A stretch of DNA of 64,000 nt. It comes from UBA60 sp964587885. GTDB lineage: Archaea; Thermoplasmatota; Poseidoniia; Poseidoniales; Poseidoniaceae. A program made the translations under genes and the position numbers. Positions 8,763 through 16,615 of this stretch are shown one piece after another. The notes under the pieces are model-generated. The model did no database searches and was not told where the DNA came from. It worked only from the letters and a program-made list of their open reading frames with translations. The stretch covers positions 1-64,000 of the forward strand of contig CAZPME010000007.1 in the NCBI GenBank assembly GCA_964587885.1, given 5' to 3'. Positions within the stretch are counted from its first letter, which is position 1, and the number at the start of each line of letters is the position of its first letter.

Positions 8763-10802
8763 ATGGGCGAATCAAAGCCGTCTATCCTACGTCAATATAT
8801 TGGCGAAGGCATTCCTTCAGAACTACCTTTAGGGAATGATTTGTCAATTGATGTAGACCACGCACCCAAGCGTAAAAAAATACTATCTAAAACAGAAGAA
8901 GCTCTGTCTATTCAAAATGCTCTACGGTATTTCCCTGTTGATTGGCACAACAAATTGGCACCAGAGTTTCTCTCTGAATTACGCACCTACGGTCGCATTT
9001 ACATGCATCGTTTTCGGCCAACTGAATACCCAATGGCTGCACATCCCATCAACGAATATCCTTGTAATACAAATAATGCAGCTGCTATAATGCTGATGAT
9101 ACAAAATAATTTGAGTAACGAAATTGCCCAATTTCCTCACGAATTAATCACCTACGGTGGCAATGGTTCAGTATTCCAAAATTGGGCTCAATACAGAATT
9201 ACCATGCAGTATCTTGCCCAAATGACTGAAGAGCAAACATTGGTAATGTATTCTGGCCACCCACTTGGACTATTTCCTTCACATCCCGATGCGCCTAGAG
9301 TAGTCATCTCTAATGGAATGATGATTCCAAATTATAGTTCACAGGATGATTATGAACGTTTCAACGCCCTCGGCGTAACTCAATATGGGCAAATGACTGC
9401 AGGTTCATACATGTATATCGGACCGCAGGGGATTGTTCATGGCACTACGATTACTTTGCTAAATGCTGCACGTATGAATCGCGATGATGACTTTTCAACG
9501 GACCTTGCTGGCATCACATTTGTGACTTCAGGACTAGGGGGTATGAGTGGTGCACAAGCAAAGGCTGCTGTTATTGCGGGAGCGGTAGGAATAGTGGCTG
9601 AAATAAATCCTCATGCCGCCGAAAAGCGCCATTCACAAGGTTGGGTCAATGAATTGTATTATGATGTCGACAAAGCACTCGATCGACTTGTCTCAGCCCG
9701 AAAAGCCAAAGAGGCACTATCAATAGGATTTGTCGGCAATATTGTCGATTTATGGGAGCGCATAGTTGAGCGTGATATTGATATTGATCTGGGTAGCGAC
9801 CAAACTAGTCTGCACAATCCTTGGCAAGGTGGATATTTTCCTGTCGGTTATTCTTTTGCTGATGCCAAGGAATTAATGTCGGAAAACCCGGTTGAATTTC
9901 GAAGTGCAGTAGAGGATTCATTGCGGCGACAAGTGATTGCGATAAATATGATGTCTAAACGAGGAATGTATTTCTGGGATTATGGTAATGCTTTCCTTCT
10001 TGAGTCCGGTAGAGCCGGAGCTGAAGTATTCACACCAGATGGCAGATTTAGATATCCTTCATATGTTGAAGATATTATGGGCCCATTGTGCTTTGATTAT
10101 GGATTTGGCCCGTTCAGATGGGTATGTACTAGTGGCGATCCACAAGACCTTGCTACTACTGATTCAATCGCAGAACAAGTAATTGAAAGGATGCTGAATA
10201 ACTGCCCAAGCGAGATTTCACAGCAGTTATCCGATAATTTACACTGGATTCGCCAAGCCAATCAAAATAATTTGGTCGTCGGTAGCCAAGCTAGGATTCT
10301 ATATGCAGATGAGCAGGGTCGACGTCAAATTGCCAAAGCATTCAATGAAGCCATAAAGGATGGACGGGTTTCAGCTCCAATTGTATTAGGCAGGGACCAT
10401 CACGATGTCTCTGGAACCGATAGTCCATATCGAGAAACAGCAAACATAAGAGATGGTTCGGCTTTCTGTGCCGATATGGCGGTACAGAATGTGATTGGAG
10501 ATAGTTTTCGAGGAGCAACATGGGTCAGCATTCACAATGGTGGCGGAGTAGGTTGGGGAGAAGTTATCAATGGCGGGTTTGGATTATTACTAGATGGTAG
10601 TGATGGGTCTCAGCGCCGTCTAGATATGATGCTGTCTTGGGATGTAAACAATGGTGTTGCTAGGCGGGCTTGGGCTCGTAATGATGAGGCAATAAGTGCT
10701 ATCAAAAGAGCCATGAAAGTTGACCCTCGTCTTATTGTAACCCTTGCAAATGTGGCTGATGAAGATGCTATTTCAAGGTTGGTTGACGATAGCGATAATT
10801 GA
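8763..10802 (+). CDS. hutU: Urocanate hydratase, long form
   Basis: The enzyme hydrates urocanate to 4-imidazolone-5-propionate using tightly bound NAD+. The 679-aa protein has the urocanase signatures QMTAGSYMYIGPQGIVHGTT, FVTSGLGGMSGAQAKA (NAD-binding, about residues 253-270), DQTSLHNPWQGGYFPVGYSF and SIHNGGGVGWGEVINGGFG. Bacterial HutU is usually about 555 aa; this length is closer to the long urocanases known from animals and some other bacteria. The ATG at 8763 is preferred over the in-frame TTG at 8748. hutH follows after 27 bases. Confidence 0.95.
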   Translation: MGESKPSILRQYIGEGIPSELPLGNDLSIDVDHAPKRKKILSKTEEALSIQNALRYFPVDWHNKLAPEFLSELRTYGRIYMHRFRPTEYPMAAHPINEYPCNTNNAAAIMLMIQNNLSNEIAQFPHELITYGGNGSVFQNWAQYRITMQYLAQMTEEQTLVMYSGHPLGLFPSHPDAPRVVISNGMMIPNYSSQDDYERFNALGVTQYGQMTAGSYMYIGPQGIVHGTTITLLNAARMNRDDDFSTDLAGITFVTSGLGGMSGAQAKAAVIAGAVGIVAEINPHAAEKRHSQGWVNELYYDVDKALDRLVSARKAKEALSIGFVGNIVDLWERIVERDIDIDLGSDQTSLHNPWQGGYFPVGYSFADAKELMSENPVEFRSAVEDSLRRQVIAINMMSKRGMYFWDYGNAFLLESGRAGAEVFTPDGRFRYPSYVEDIMGPLCFDYGFGPFRWVCTSGDPQDLATTDSIAEQVIERMLNNCPSEISQQLSDNLHWIRQANQNNLVVGSQARILYADEQGRRQIAKAFNEAIKDGRVSAPIVLGRDHHDVSGTDSPYRETANIRDGSAFCADMAVQNVIGDSFRGATWVSIHNGGGVGWGEVINGGFGLLLDGSDGSQRRLDMMLSWDVNNGVARRAWARNDEAISAIKRAMKVDPRLIVTLANVADEDAISRLVDDSDN

Positions 10803-10829
10803 TTGGCTATGACGTGCTGAGGTGGTTAG

Positions 10830-12380
10830 ATGAGAACGATATATCTTGATGGTGAGACCGTAACTACCGCTGATATTGTCGATGTAGCCTATGGGCGTGG
10901 TCGCGCTGAAATCGCTCTTGATGCAATGGCTAAGATTACTGCTTCTCGCCAAGTTGTAGAAAAAATTGTTGAGAGTGATATGTCTGTTTACGGCGTCAAT
11001 ACTGGGTTTGGCTCGTTGGTAAATACTAAAATCCCTAAAGATGAATTAAAGGAACTACAGGTCAACCTCATCCGCTCTCATGCATGTGGTCTTGGCGAAC
11101 CCCTTTCAATCCCCCATGTTAGAGGGATGATGGTCGCTCGAGCCAACTCACTTGTGAAGGGATACTCTGGTGTTCGATTTGCTGTAATCGAGCAATTGCT
11201 GGCTTTTTGTGACCACGATATCACCCCCTTTGTTCCACGCATTGGCTCATTGGGAGCCTCGGGAGATTTGGCTCAATTAGCCCATGTAGCCTTAGCATTA
11301 ATTGGTGAAGGTGATTCCTATGATACCAATGGCAATCTTCGCCCAACCCGAGAAATAATGCTTGAGATGGGTCTTATTCCACTTCAACTTGAAGCGAAGG
11401 AGGGGTTGTCGCTGATTAATGGCACAAGTTTGATGGTCTCATTATTAGCAGATTCTGAGCGCCGCTTGGAACGATTATTGCCACTCGCCGACCTTATCTT
11501 GGCAGTCTCAATGGAATCACGCTCCTGCAGTGCTAAACCCGCTGATTTGCGAGTTCACACTGCCCGCCCACACATAGGCCAATCACTTGTCGCCGAGCGT
11601 ATCCGTCTATTTATGGAAAATTCTGACAACCTTGAAGCGCACACTAATTGCGAGAAAGTTCAGGATGCCTATTCATTTCGCTGTGCTCCACAAGTACATG
11701 GGGCAATCAATGAGGCCTATTCTCGGCTCCGTGAAGTTACCACTATTGACCTGAATTCGGCTACCGATAATCCTCTCATTTTCCCCCACAATGGCAAATC
11801 AGGCTCTGGTGATGTCGTCAGTCAAGGTAATTTCCACGGTGAAATATTGGCAATGGCCGCTGATGCAATGAGTTTGGCTTGCTTTGAATTAGCCAGTATA
11901 AGTGAGAGAAGGATTGACCAAATCCTCGACAGTAATCGAAGCGAACTATCCCCCTTCCTCGCTGGCAGTGCTGGTACTGAATCTGGGATGATGATTGTTC
12001 AATATTCAGCCGTTGCATCTATTGCCGAATTGCGGATGCTTGCGAATCCGGCTACTGCAATAAGTATTCCAACTTCAGCAAATCAAGAAGACCATGTAAG
12101 TATGGGTGCTACCGCTGCTTGGTCACTATATCAGGCAGTTGACCGATTATCCGAAGTCCTATCATGTGAACTAATCGTTGCTGCAGAGGCACTTGAAATG
12201 GCGTCTAATGCGACCAGCGTGTGGACTCAATCTCTAATTCGCCACTTACGTAGCATTGTCACACCTCTATCTAGCGACCGTGTTCTCAGTGGTGAAATGC
12301 GTAAAGTTTCTGACATTATTGCTCGTGGATCTTGGTTGCCCCTAATAGAATCAGAACACGGGAAAATCCCCCGTCTATGA
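10830..12380 (+). CDS. hutH: Histidine ammonia-lyase
   Basis: The enzyme deaminates L-histidine to trans-urocanate, the first step of the pathway. The 516-aa length is normal. The autocatalytic MIO prosthetic group would form from A143-S144-G145 in GSLGASGDLAQLAH. Active-site residues in YGVNTGFGSL, QDAYSFRCAPQVHGA and TDNPLIF are also present. The start has an excellent Shine-Dalgarno, gaggtg five bases before the ATG. The stop overlaps the convergent DUF835 gene by six bases. It forms a two-gene unit with hutU. Confidence 0.96.
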   Translation: MRTIYLDGETVTTADIVDVAYGRGRAEIALDAMAKITASRQVVEKIVESDMSVYGVNTGFGSLVNTKIPKDELKELQVNLIRSHACGLGEPLSIPHVRGMMVARANSLVKGYSGVRFAVIEQLLAFCDHDITPFVPRIGSLGASGDLAQLAHVALALIGEGDSYDTNGNLRPTREIMLEMGLIPLQLEAKEGLSLINGTSLMVSLLADSERRLERLLPLADLILAVSMESRSCSAKPADLRVHTARPHIGQSLVAERIRLFMENSDNLEAHTNCEKVQDAYSFRCAPQVHGAINEAYSRLREVTTIDLNSATDNPLIFPHNGKSGSGDVVSQGNFHGEILAMAADAMSLACFELASISERRIDQILDSNRSELSPFLAGSAGTESGMMIVQYSAVASIAELRMLANPATAISIPTSANQEDHVSMGATAAWSLYQAVDRLSEVLSCELIVAAEALEMASNATSVWTQSLIRHLRSIVTPLSSDRVLSGEMRKVSDIIARGSWLPLIESEHGKIPRL

Positions 12381-13361
12381 TTCACTCACAAGTAAATCCA
12401 GTGATCTCATTACATCTTCAAGGCCACTCAGTTGCCGGATTTTAAAGCGGTATTTAAGAGAGTTTTTTGAGTCTCCAGCCTCAGCAATGAGGTCAATTAC
12501 TCGGTCCAATTCAACTGCAATTCGAACTTTTTCTTCGACCACAGCATACAATCGATATGCCCGTTCTTCGTCATCATATGACAGCGCTGGTTCAACTTCA
12601 CTAACATCGAGTCCCATTCTACGCCAAGACATAATTCTCTTCCGCAAAATAGCTAGATTAAAGCCACTTCTTGGGATACGAACTAGATGAATTAATCGCG
12701 GTGTTCCGTCCTCGGTTAATTCAAATGAATTACTTGGCTCAATTTCTTGAGTGACCTGCTTTTCTTCGACTTCAAGTATCGGCGCTTCCTCTTCCACAAC
12801 GACTTCAGGAATAGTATATGCAGGAGCTTCTCTCCTAAGCATGGCTATTTGTTGAGGTTCCATTGTCAAGGGGTCGAGAGGGAGGACAAGTGACCAACCA
12901 GTATTAGAGATAGCATCAACGATACTCCGAACATAAGTCATTACCGCATCCCATCCATGCATCCCGATAAGTAATTCAATTCCCTCTTGAATGATCAAAC
13001 CCTGTCCTTCAGCAACGCGCTGACGAATGGTTGAATCCATTCTCTCAAGGTGAGGGAATAATGCACCATCACCTTGGTTTTCAGTCAACCAATGAGTTTC
13101 AATTCTAGTCAAATCAATTCTCTCAAGTAATCGCCTCGGCGGCAATCTAGAAATGAGTATATGAGTACGAGGGGAATCCTCAATAATGCGCCCAAGCCAA
13201 TCATGTACGGTTGCGATTTGCTCGCAGGCAATTGTCCGAACCTCGCCCATCGCGATGTCTTGGCTCATGCTATCAAGTAATTCGTCTCCTTGACGGCATT
13301 TGAGCATTAGCATGATAACAGACTCAATGCATTGATTTCCGAATAAATAGCCGGTATCCAT
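12375..13361 (-). CDS. DUF835-containing protein of unknown function
   Basis: A 328-aa soluble protein. Residues about 30-165 match the DUF835 pattern common in Euryarchaeota: a nucleotide-binding-like fold without P-loop, with LIIQEGIELLIGMHGWDAVM and WSLVLPLDPLTMEPQQIAML as the best-matching segments. An acidic linker (EVVVEEEAPILEVEEKQ) leads to a C-terminal helical region rich in Arg and Glu. DUF835 proteins have been tied to signalling or membrane-associated regulation, but no reaction is known. Its 3' end overlaps hutH tail to tail, so it is not part of the Hut unit. Confidence 0.6.
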   Translation of the reverse strand: MDTGYLFGNQCIESVIMLMLKCRQGDELLDSMSQDIAMGEVRTIACEQIATVHDWLGRIIEDSPRTHILISRLPPRRLLERIDLTRIETHWLTENQGDGALFPHLERMDSTIRQRVAEGQGLIIQEGIELLIGMHGWDAVMTYVRSIVDAISNTGWSLVLPLDPLTMEPQQIAMLRREAPAYTIPEVVVEEEAPILEVEEKQVTQEIEPSNSFELTEDGTPRLIHLVRIPRSGFNLAILRKRIMSWRRMGLDVSEVEPALSYDDEERAYRLYAVVEEKVRIAVELDRVIDLIAEAGDSKNSLKYRFKIRQLSGLEDVMRSLDLLVSES

Positions 13362-13409
13362 TCATTAACAGTTAAAATAGCGTTTGTGCTGGCGTTGTAA
13401 GGGGAGAGT

Positions 13410-15281
13410 ATGACTGAAGAAGAAAAGGATGGAAATATGGCTGAGTGCGGCGCTTGCCGCGAAGTTGTTCCAATTGACTCTAGCGCATGCCCAAAATGTG
13501 GTGTTTCTTTCGGCGGAGTCAGTGATGAGCCGCTCGGAGCCTGTGGTGCTTGTGGTGGTTTAGCAACTCTAGATGCTAAGAAATGTCCTCACTGTGGAGT
13601 TTCATTTGTCGCCGATAATGTACTTGAAGTATTAGGTGATTGGTTAACTGCAACAGGATTAGACGTACGCGCTCTATTTGAGAGATTTGATGAAAACAAT
13701 GATGGAGTCATCAGCGCTTTTGAATTCAAGAAGGGTTTGTTGGCCCTCAATATTGCTGACTTACCACCTGCACAAATCGATCGTTTGATTGAAACATTAG
13801 ACGAAGATGGCGATGGTTCTATCGACCTCTCTGAGTTGGAAAATACTTTCTCAGGAGGGAATGCCCCCACCAAGGAAGTTGGCAAAGAAATTGCCAAAGA
13901 TACCAAGGACGACTCAGTCAAGGAAGAGGACTCGGCAGCAGCCAAAGAAGAAGATCCGAAAACAGACGAGGGAGAAGATTCAGAGGATGAAGTTCCCGAC
14001 GAGGATGAAGATTCTGATGATGAAGACACTAGTGATGATGAAGACACTAGTGATGAGGCAGATACCTCTGATGACGATGATGACAAAGAAGAGGAAAAAT
14101 CGGATTCCGAGGATGATTCCAGTGATGATGATGATTCAGATGAAGATGATGAACCAGAGGATGATGAACCAGACCAAATGGCAGCGTTCAAGCGCCTAGG
14201 TCATGCAATTGCCGACTCCGGAATGACTATTCGTGAGGTATTCGAAAAAATGGATACTAATGACGACCGACGCATTGATGGACCTGAATTACAAAAAGGC
14301 ATCAAGGAGTTAGGTGGAGAAAGTCTCTCTCCTCAGGATATTTTCGTAATATTGGGAACGCTCGACGAGGATGATGATGGTCGACTTGACCCCATGGAAT
14401 TAGTCGATGCGCTTGAGGAATTAGATTTGGACATTGAATCTGATGTCGTTGAAGAATCCAAGGAAGTGAAGGAAGTCGAATTCCCTACTGAACAGCAAAA
14501 GATGCTGATGAGTAAGAAGTGGAATGATGTATGGTGGCCAATTATTCATGTCGGATTCGCTATCATTGCAGTCGTATGGTTAGCTAACGGACTAGTTGGA
14601 CCAGTCGATGGAACAGGCGGCAATGTTGCCTTTGACGGAGATGTCGAGACTTGGTCACCAAACAATGGTATAATGGTTGAGCCAGGTGACACATATTCTT
14701 GCGACATAGAAATCCAAGTAAGTAAGTGCGCCAACTCATTGACTCCACTTGCTGGTGACTCATCTTCAATGCCTGTAGGATTCTATTGGGATGGAATACT
14801 ATTCTTACTGTTTGGCTTATTCGGACTAGGTGGTTCATTATTCATGCAATACAGCGTTGTGAAGGGCTGGAGAGTAAAAGCTAAGGCATTGAAATCCGAT
14901 GATGGCGATGGTGATGGTGACGCTGAAGATTCTGATGATGACGACGATGACGTCGATGATGATGACGATGATGACGATGATGACGACGACGATGATGATG
15001 ACTCCGATGACGATGATGATGACTCCGATGACGATGATGATGATGATGACTCCGATGACGATGATGATGACTCCGATGACGATGATGATGACGATGATGA
15101 CGATGATGATGATTCCGATGATGAAATAGACCTTGGATCTCGCATTGGCATAGAGATTGATGGGATTGATGTATTCGGAAAAATCATCTCCTTTGACGAT
15201 GATGCTGACACCGTCACGATAGAGGATGAAGACACCGGTGAAGAGGTTGAAGGACCTCAAGAAGACATGTTCATTGAATGA
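13410..15281 (+). CDS. Membrane protein with zinc ribbons, EF-hands and poly-Asp segments
   Basis: A 623-aa protein of unknown function. Two zinc ribbons come first (C13-x2-C16...C27-x2-C30, then CGAC...CPHC). A pair of EF-hands follows, with loops DENNDGVISAFE (about 93-104) and DEDGDGSIDLSE (about 130-141). An acidic linker leads to a second EF-hand pair, DTNDDRRIDGPE and DEDDDGRLDPME (about 281-330). Two membrane helices (about 374-396 and 456-484) flank a short outside segment. An almost pure Asp/Ser tract (about 505-571) and a small beta-rich C-terminal domain (IGIEIDGIDVFGKIISFD) end the chain. It is probably calcium-responsive, with both ends in the cytoplasm. The start has a ggggaga ribosome-binding site. 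The related zinc-ribbon gene follows at once. Confidence 0.75.
   Translation: MTEEEKDGNMAECGACREVVPIDSSACPKCGVSFGGVSDEPLGACGACGGLATLDAKKCPHCGVSFVADNVLEVLGDWLTATGLDVRALFERFDENNDGVISAFEFKKGLLALNIADLPPAQIDRLIETLDEDGDGSIDLSELENTFSGGNAPTKEVGKEIAKDTKDDSVKEEDSAAAKEEDPKTDEGEDSEDEVPDEDEDSDDEDTSDDEDTSDEADTSDDDDDKEEEKSDSEDDSSDDDDSDEDDEPEDDEPDQMAAFKRLGHAIADSGMTIREVFEKMDTNDDRRIDGPELQKGIKELGGESLSPQDIFVILGTLDEDDDGRLDPMELVDALEELDLDIESDVVEESKEVKEVEFPTEQQKMLMSKKWNDVWWPIIHVGFAIIAVVWLANGLVGPVDGTGGNVAFDGDVETWSPNNGIMVEPGDTYSCDIEIQVSKCANSLTPLAGDSSSMPVGFYWDGILFLLFGLFGLGGSLFMQYSVVKGWRVKAKALKSDDGDGDGDAEDSDDDDDDVDDDDDDDDDDDDDDDDSDDDDDDSDDDDDDDDSDDDDDDSDDDDDDDDDDDDDSDDEIDLGSRIGIEIDGIDVFGKIISFDDDADTVTIEDEDTGEEVEGPQEDMFIE
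14931..15126 (+). repeat. In-frame GAT/GAC low-complexity tract coding poly-Asp
   Basis: About 195 bases made almost only of Asp codons GAT and GAC, broken by TCC (Ser). A unit near gactccgatgacgatgatga recurs at least three times between about 14999 and 15075, giving DSDDDDD-type repeats. The tract probably expands and contracts by replication slippage in multiples of three. It produces long spurious Ser-rich and Ile/Val-rich reading frames on the opposite strand. Confidence 0.85.
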
Positions 15282-15285
15282 TAAT

Positions 15286-15603
15286 ATGAGTGATCCCCTC
15301 GATATTTATGAGTCAACTAGTACTTGCCCTAATTGCTACGCAGTAACTCTTTCTGGCATTTCTAGATGCCCTGAATGCGGTACATTTCATTCATCCGTAC
15401 ATTTGGTAGAACGTGTGCCAACCGCAGAAGAATTACGCCCTCACGAAGACCGTGTTGTTGATCCATCAATGTACAGTTTAAATCCAAATTCATCTATCAA
15501 AGAGGGCGAAAATTCAGAGGATGTTGAAGATACAACAGTAAAGTGGCAAGGTGGCAGTGCCGATTTCTCATTTATTGATGAAGTTACAGATGAGTCAGAA
15601 TAG
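15286..15603 (+). CDS. Small acidic zinc-ribbon protein
   Basis: A 105-aa protein with one zinc ribbon near the N-terminus (CPNCYAVTLSGISRCPECG, about residues 13-31) and an acidic C-terminal half (KEGENSEDVEDTTVKW). No family is recognised beyond the ribbon. It starts five bases after the EF-hand protein gene in the junction tgataatATGAGTGA and is probably co-translated with it. The ribbon resembles those at the N-terminus of its neighbour, which suggests a shared partner or pathway. A frame-open extension to 15226 inside the neighbour is unlikely. Confidence 0.65.
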   Translation: MSDPLDIYESTSTCPNCYAVTLSGISRCPECGTFHSSVHLVERVPTAEELRPHEDRVVDPSMYSLNPNSSIKEGENSEDVEDTTVKWQGGSADFSFIDEVTDESE

Positions 15604-15628
15604 TTTATTGAAATCCTATTTTTAATAT

Positions 15629-15653
15629 GTTATTTTGTTTTAACAACAATAAC
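15629..15653. terminator. AT-rich hairpin between convergent zinc-ribbon gene and tRNA-Val
   Basis: The sequence gttattttgt...aacaataac folds into a stem of about ten pairs with one bulged C and a four-base loop. It lies 26 bases after the zinc-ribbon gene stop and 32 bases past the 3' end of the convergent tRNA. Placement between convergent genes suggests a role in transcription termination on one or both strands; this is inferred from position only. Confidence 0.35.
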
Positions 15654-15684
15654 GAATATTCTGACGATTAACATTATTTCATAG

Positions 15685-15757
15685 TGGGCTCGGCCAGAAT
15701 TGAACTGGCGATCTTCGCCATGTCAAGGCGACGTCATAGCCCCTAGACCACGAGCCC
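15685..15757 (-). tRNA. tRNA-Val (anticodon GAC)
   Basis: The 73-base minus-strand sequence folds into a standard cloverleaf: acceptor GGGCTCG/CGAGCCC, D-stem GTCT/TGAC with an AGGGGCTA loop, anticodon stem TCGCC/GGCGA with loop TTGACAT, five-base variable loop, and T-stem GCCAG/CTGGC with loop TTCAATT. The discriminator base is A. Anticodon GAC reads GUC and GUU valine codons. No intron is present and CCA is not encoded. The valyl-tRNA synthetase gene is 28 kb away in the same window. Confidence 0.95.
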
Positions 15758-15780
15758 TTGGCAGCGCTACTGAGGGTCGG

Positions 15781-15789
15781 TATTTATCC
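15781..15789 (-). promoter_or_regulatory. Probable TATA box of tRNA-Val
   Basis: On the minus strand this reads GGATAAATA, centred about 28 bases upstream of the tRNA 5' end at 15757, the usual archaeal TATA-to-start distance for tRNA genes. The element falls in the 55-base gap behind the DUF5679-like gene. Confidence 0.45.
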
Positions 15790-15812
15790 GAATCGGTATA
15801 GTAGTTGGCGAG

Positions 15813-15974
15813 TTAAGAAACAATTTTTGATATACGACCTGTACAGCTATCCTGGGAACAACCGCCCGCCATTCGAGTTCGTCCATTGGACATTACAAAT
15901 TTTTTCGCATCCTTGATCGGCCCGTAGGTCTTGCACTTCAAGCAGAATCCTTCAATTGTTGACATCCTTCTCAT
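15813..15974 (-). CDS. Small DUF5679-like zinc-binding protein (53 aa)
   Basis: A short minus-strand gene. The product has the pattern FCLKCKTYGPIKDAKKFV, then NGRTRMAGGC and SQDSCTGRISKIV. This agrees with DUF5679-type small proteins: an N-terminal CxxC, a KDA element, an NGR turn and a C-terminal Cys pair, here spaced CSQDSC. A zinc-ribbon fold is expected and the function is unknown. Either ATG (15974 or 15965) could be the start; the second gives MSTIEGFC, closer to the family. It lies just upstream of tRNA-Val on the same strand. Confidence 0.7.
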   Translation of the reverse strand: MRRMSTIEGFCLKCKTYGPIKDAKKFVMSNGRTRMAGGCSQDSCTGRISKIVS

Positions 15975-16228
15975 ATTGTCCACTATAGCGACTAATTATC
16001 AACGCTACTATGTCTCGATGTCTGAGAAATTGCAAAAAATGTCCACAAAGTGTAGGGTCTGAAGGCTAAAAATACGTAAATATGGCCAATAGAATGTTGA
16101 TGTTAATTCATAAACGAGGTACTAAGAGCCTGTTTTTGTTTTGTTAAACATTATTCCTACTTCCACTCCACCTGCAAAGGCGTATAACCTGTGTTATACG
16201 CCCATACGCCCAACGGTTTTTCTCACAA
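15975..16228. other. Largest non-coding gap (254 bases), contains a strong hairpin
   Basis: I see no convincing reading frame or tRNA here. The region is AT-rich near 16040-16150 (including tgtttttgttttgttaaaca at about 16131) and should hold the promoter of the DUF5679-like gene and the 3' end of the ABM-like transcript. A perfect ten-base-pair inverted repeat is annotated separately. Confidence 0.5.
16179..16202. repeat. Perfect 10-bp inverted repeat with 4-base loop
   Basis: GGCGTATAAC-CTGT-GTTATACGCC. It starts 27 bases beyond the stop of the minus-strand ABM-like gene. It could be a transcript 3' hairpin or a dimeric repressor site. No T-run follows on the minus strand, so a classical intrinsic terminator is not supported. 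Confidence 0.75.
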
Positions 16229-16531
16229 TTACAAATCAGCCGAGTTAGCTTCGAACATTCCCACTAGAGGAGGGCCCCCCAATTCTGATTCTATACCACC
16301 GTCTTTAGAATCCAATTCTTCGATAACCCTCTTTGAAGCGGCACGCCATGATTTCTTGTCTACGTATGTGGCTTGAACCAGAAACAGGTTGTCGTCACCA
16401 AGAGCGGGGGCGATCCAAGCGGATACACAACCCTCACATCGACGCTTAAGTGCCTGCCTTGCTTTGAGCAATCGCGCTAACCTAGCAGATCGCCCTTTGC
16501 GCGCAGAACATACAACTGTCTCAATCAACAT
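16229..16531 (-). CDS. Small protein, possibly ABM-type dimeric alpha/beta barrel
   Basis: A 100-aa protein. The pattern MLIETVVCSARKGRSARLAR, then a middle LFLVQATYVDKKSWRAASKR and a closing GGPPLVGMFEAN, resembles antibiotic biosynthesis monooxygenase (ABM)-like domains, in which a helix follows the first strand and a later strand carries a W/Y-containing segment. The match is by eye and weak. The N-terminal half is strongly basic (KGRSARLARLLKARQALKRR), unusual for ABM proteins. It has its own AT-rich upstream region with a TATA-like element, so it is probably monocistronic. Confidence 0.45.
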   Translation of the reverse strand: MLIETVVCSARKGRSARLARLLKARQALKRRCEGCVSAWIAPALGDDNLFLVQATYVDKKSWRAASKRVIEELDSKDGGIESELGGPPLVGMFEANSADL

Positions 16532-16583
16532 CCTATCACTGAAAAATCATTTATTGTATTTACATTCTCTAAAACATTAATTA

Positions 16584-16592
16584 TTATATAAT
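16584..16592 (-). promoter_or_regulatory. TATA-like element upstream of the ABM-like gene
   Basis: The minus strand reads ATTATATAA about 55 bases before the ATG at 16531, in an AT-rich 84-base gap after the hutI stop. The distance would leave a leader of about 25-30 bases. Confidence 0.35.
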
Positions 16593-16615
16593 CTATAGTT
16601 ACTATTATTTCATAC

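Noticed and set aside
13589..14191. Ser-rich 200-codon minus frame
   Set aside because: It lies opposite the acidic linker of the EF-hand protein; its composition is explained by Asp/Glu codons read in reverse.
14997..15075. CRISPR-like regular repeat
   Set aside because: The repeat is in frame, lacks unique spacers and codes for Asp/Ser; it is a coding low-complexity tract.
14783..15260. Long Ser-rich and Ile/Val-rich open frames opposite the poly-Asp tract
   Set aside because: They are mirror products of the GAT/GAC repeat and have no independent start signals or domains.
15226..15285. Upstream extension of the small zinc-ribbon gene
   Set aside because: It runs inside the 3' end of the EF-hand gene in another frame; the ATG at 15286 has the recurring junction sequence.
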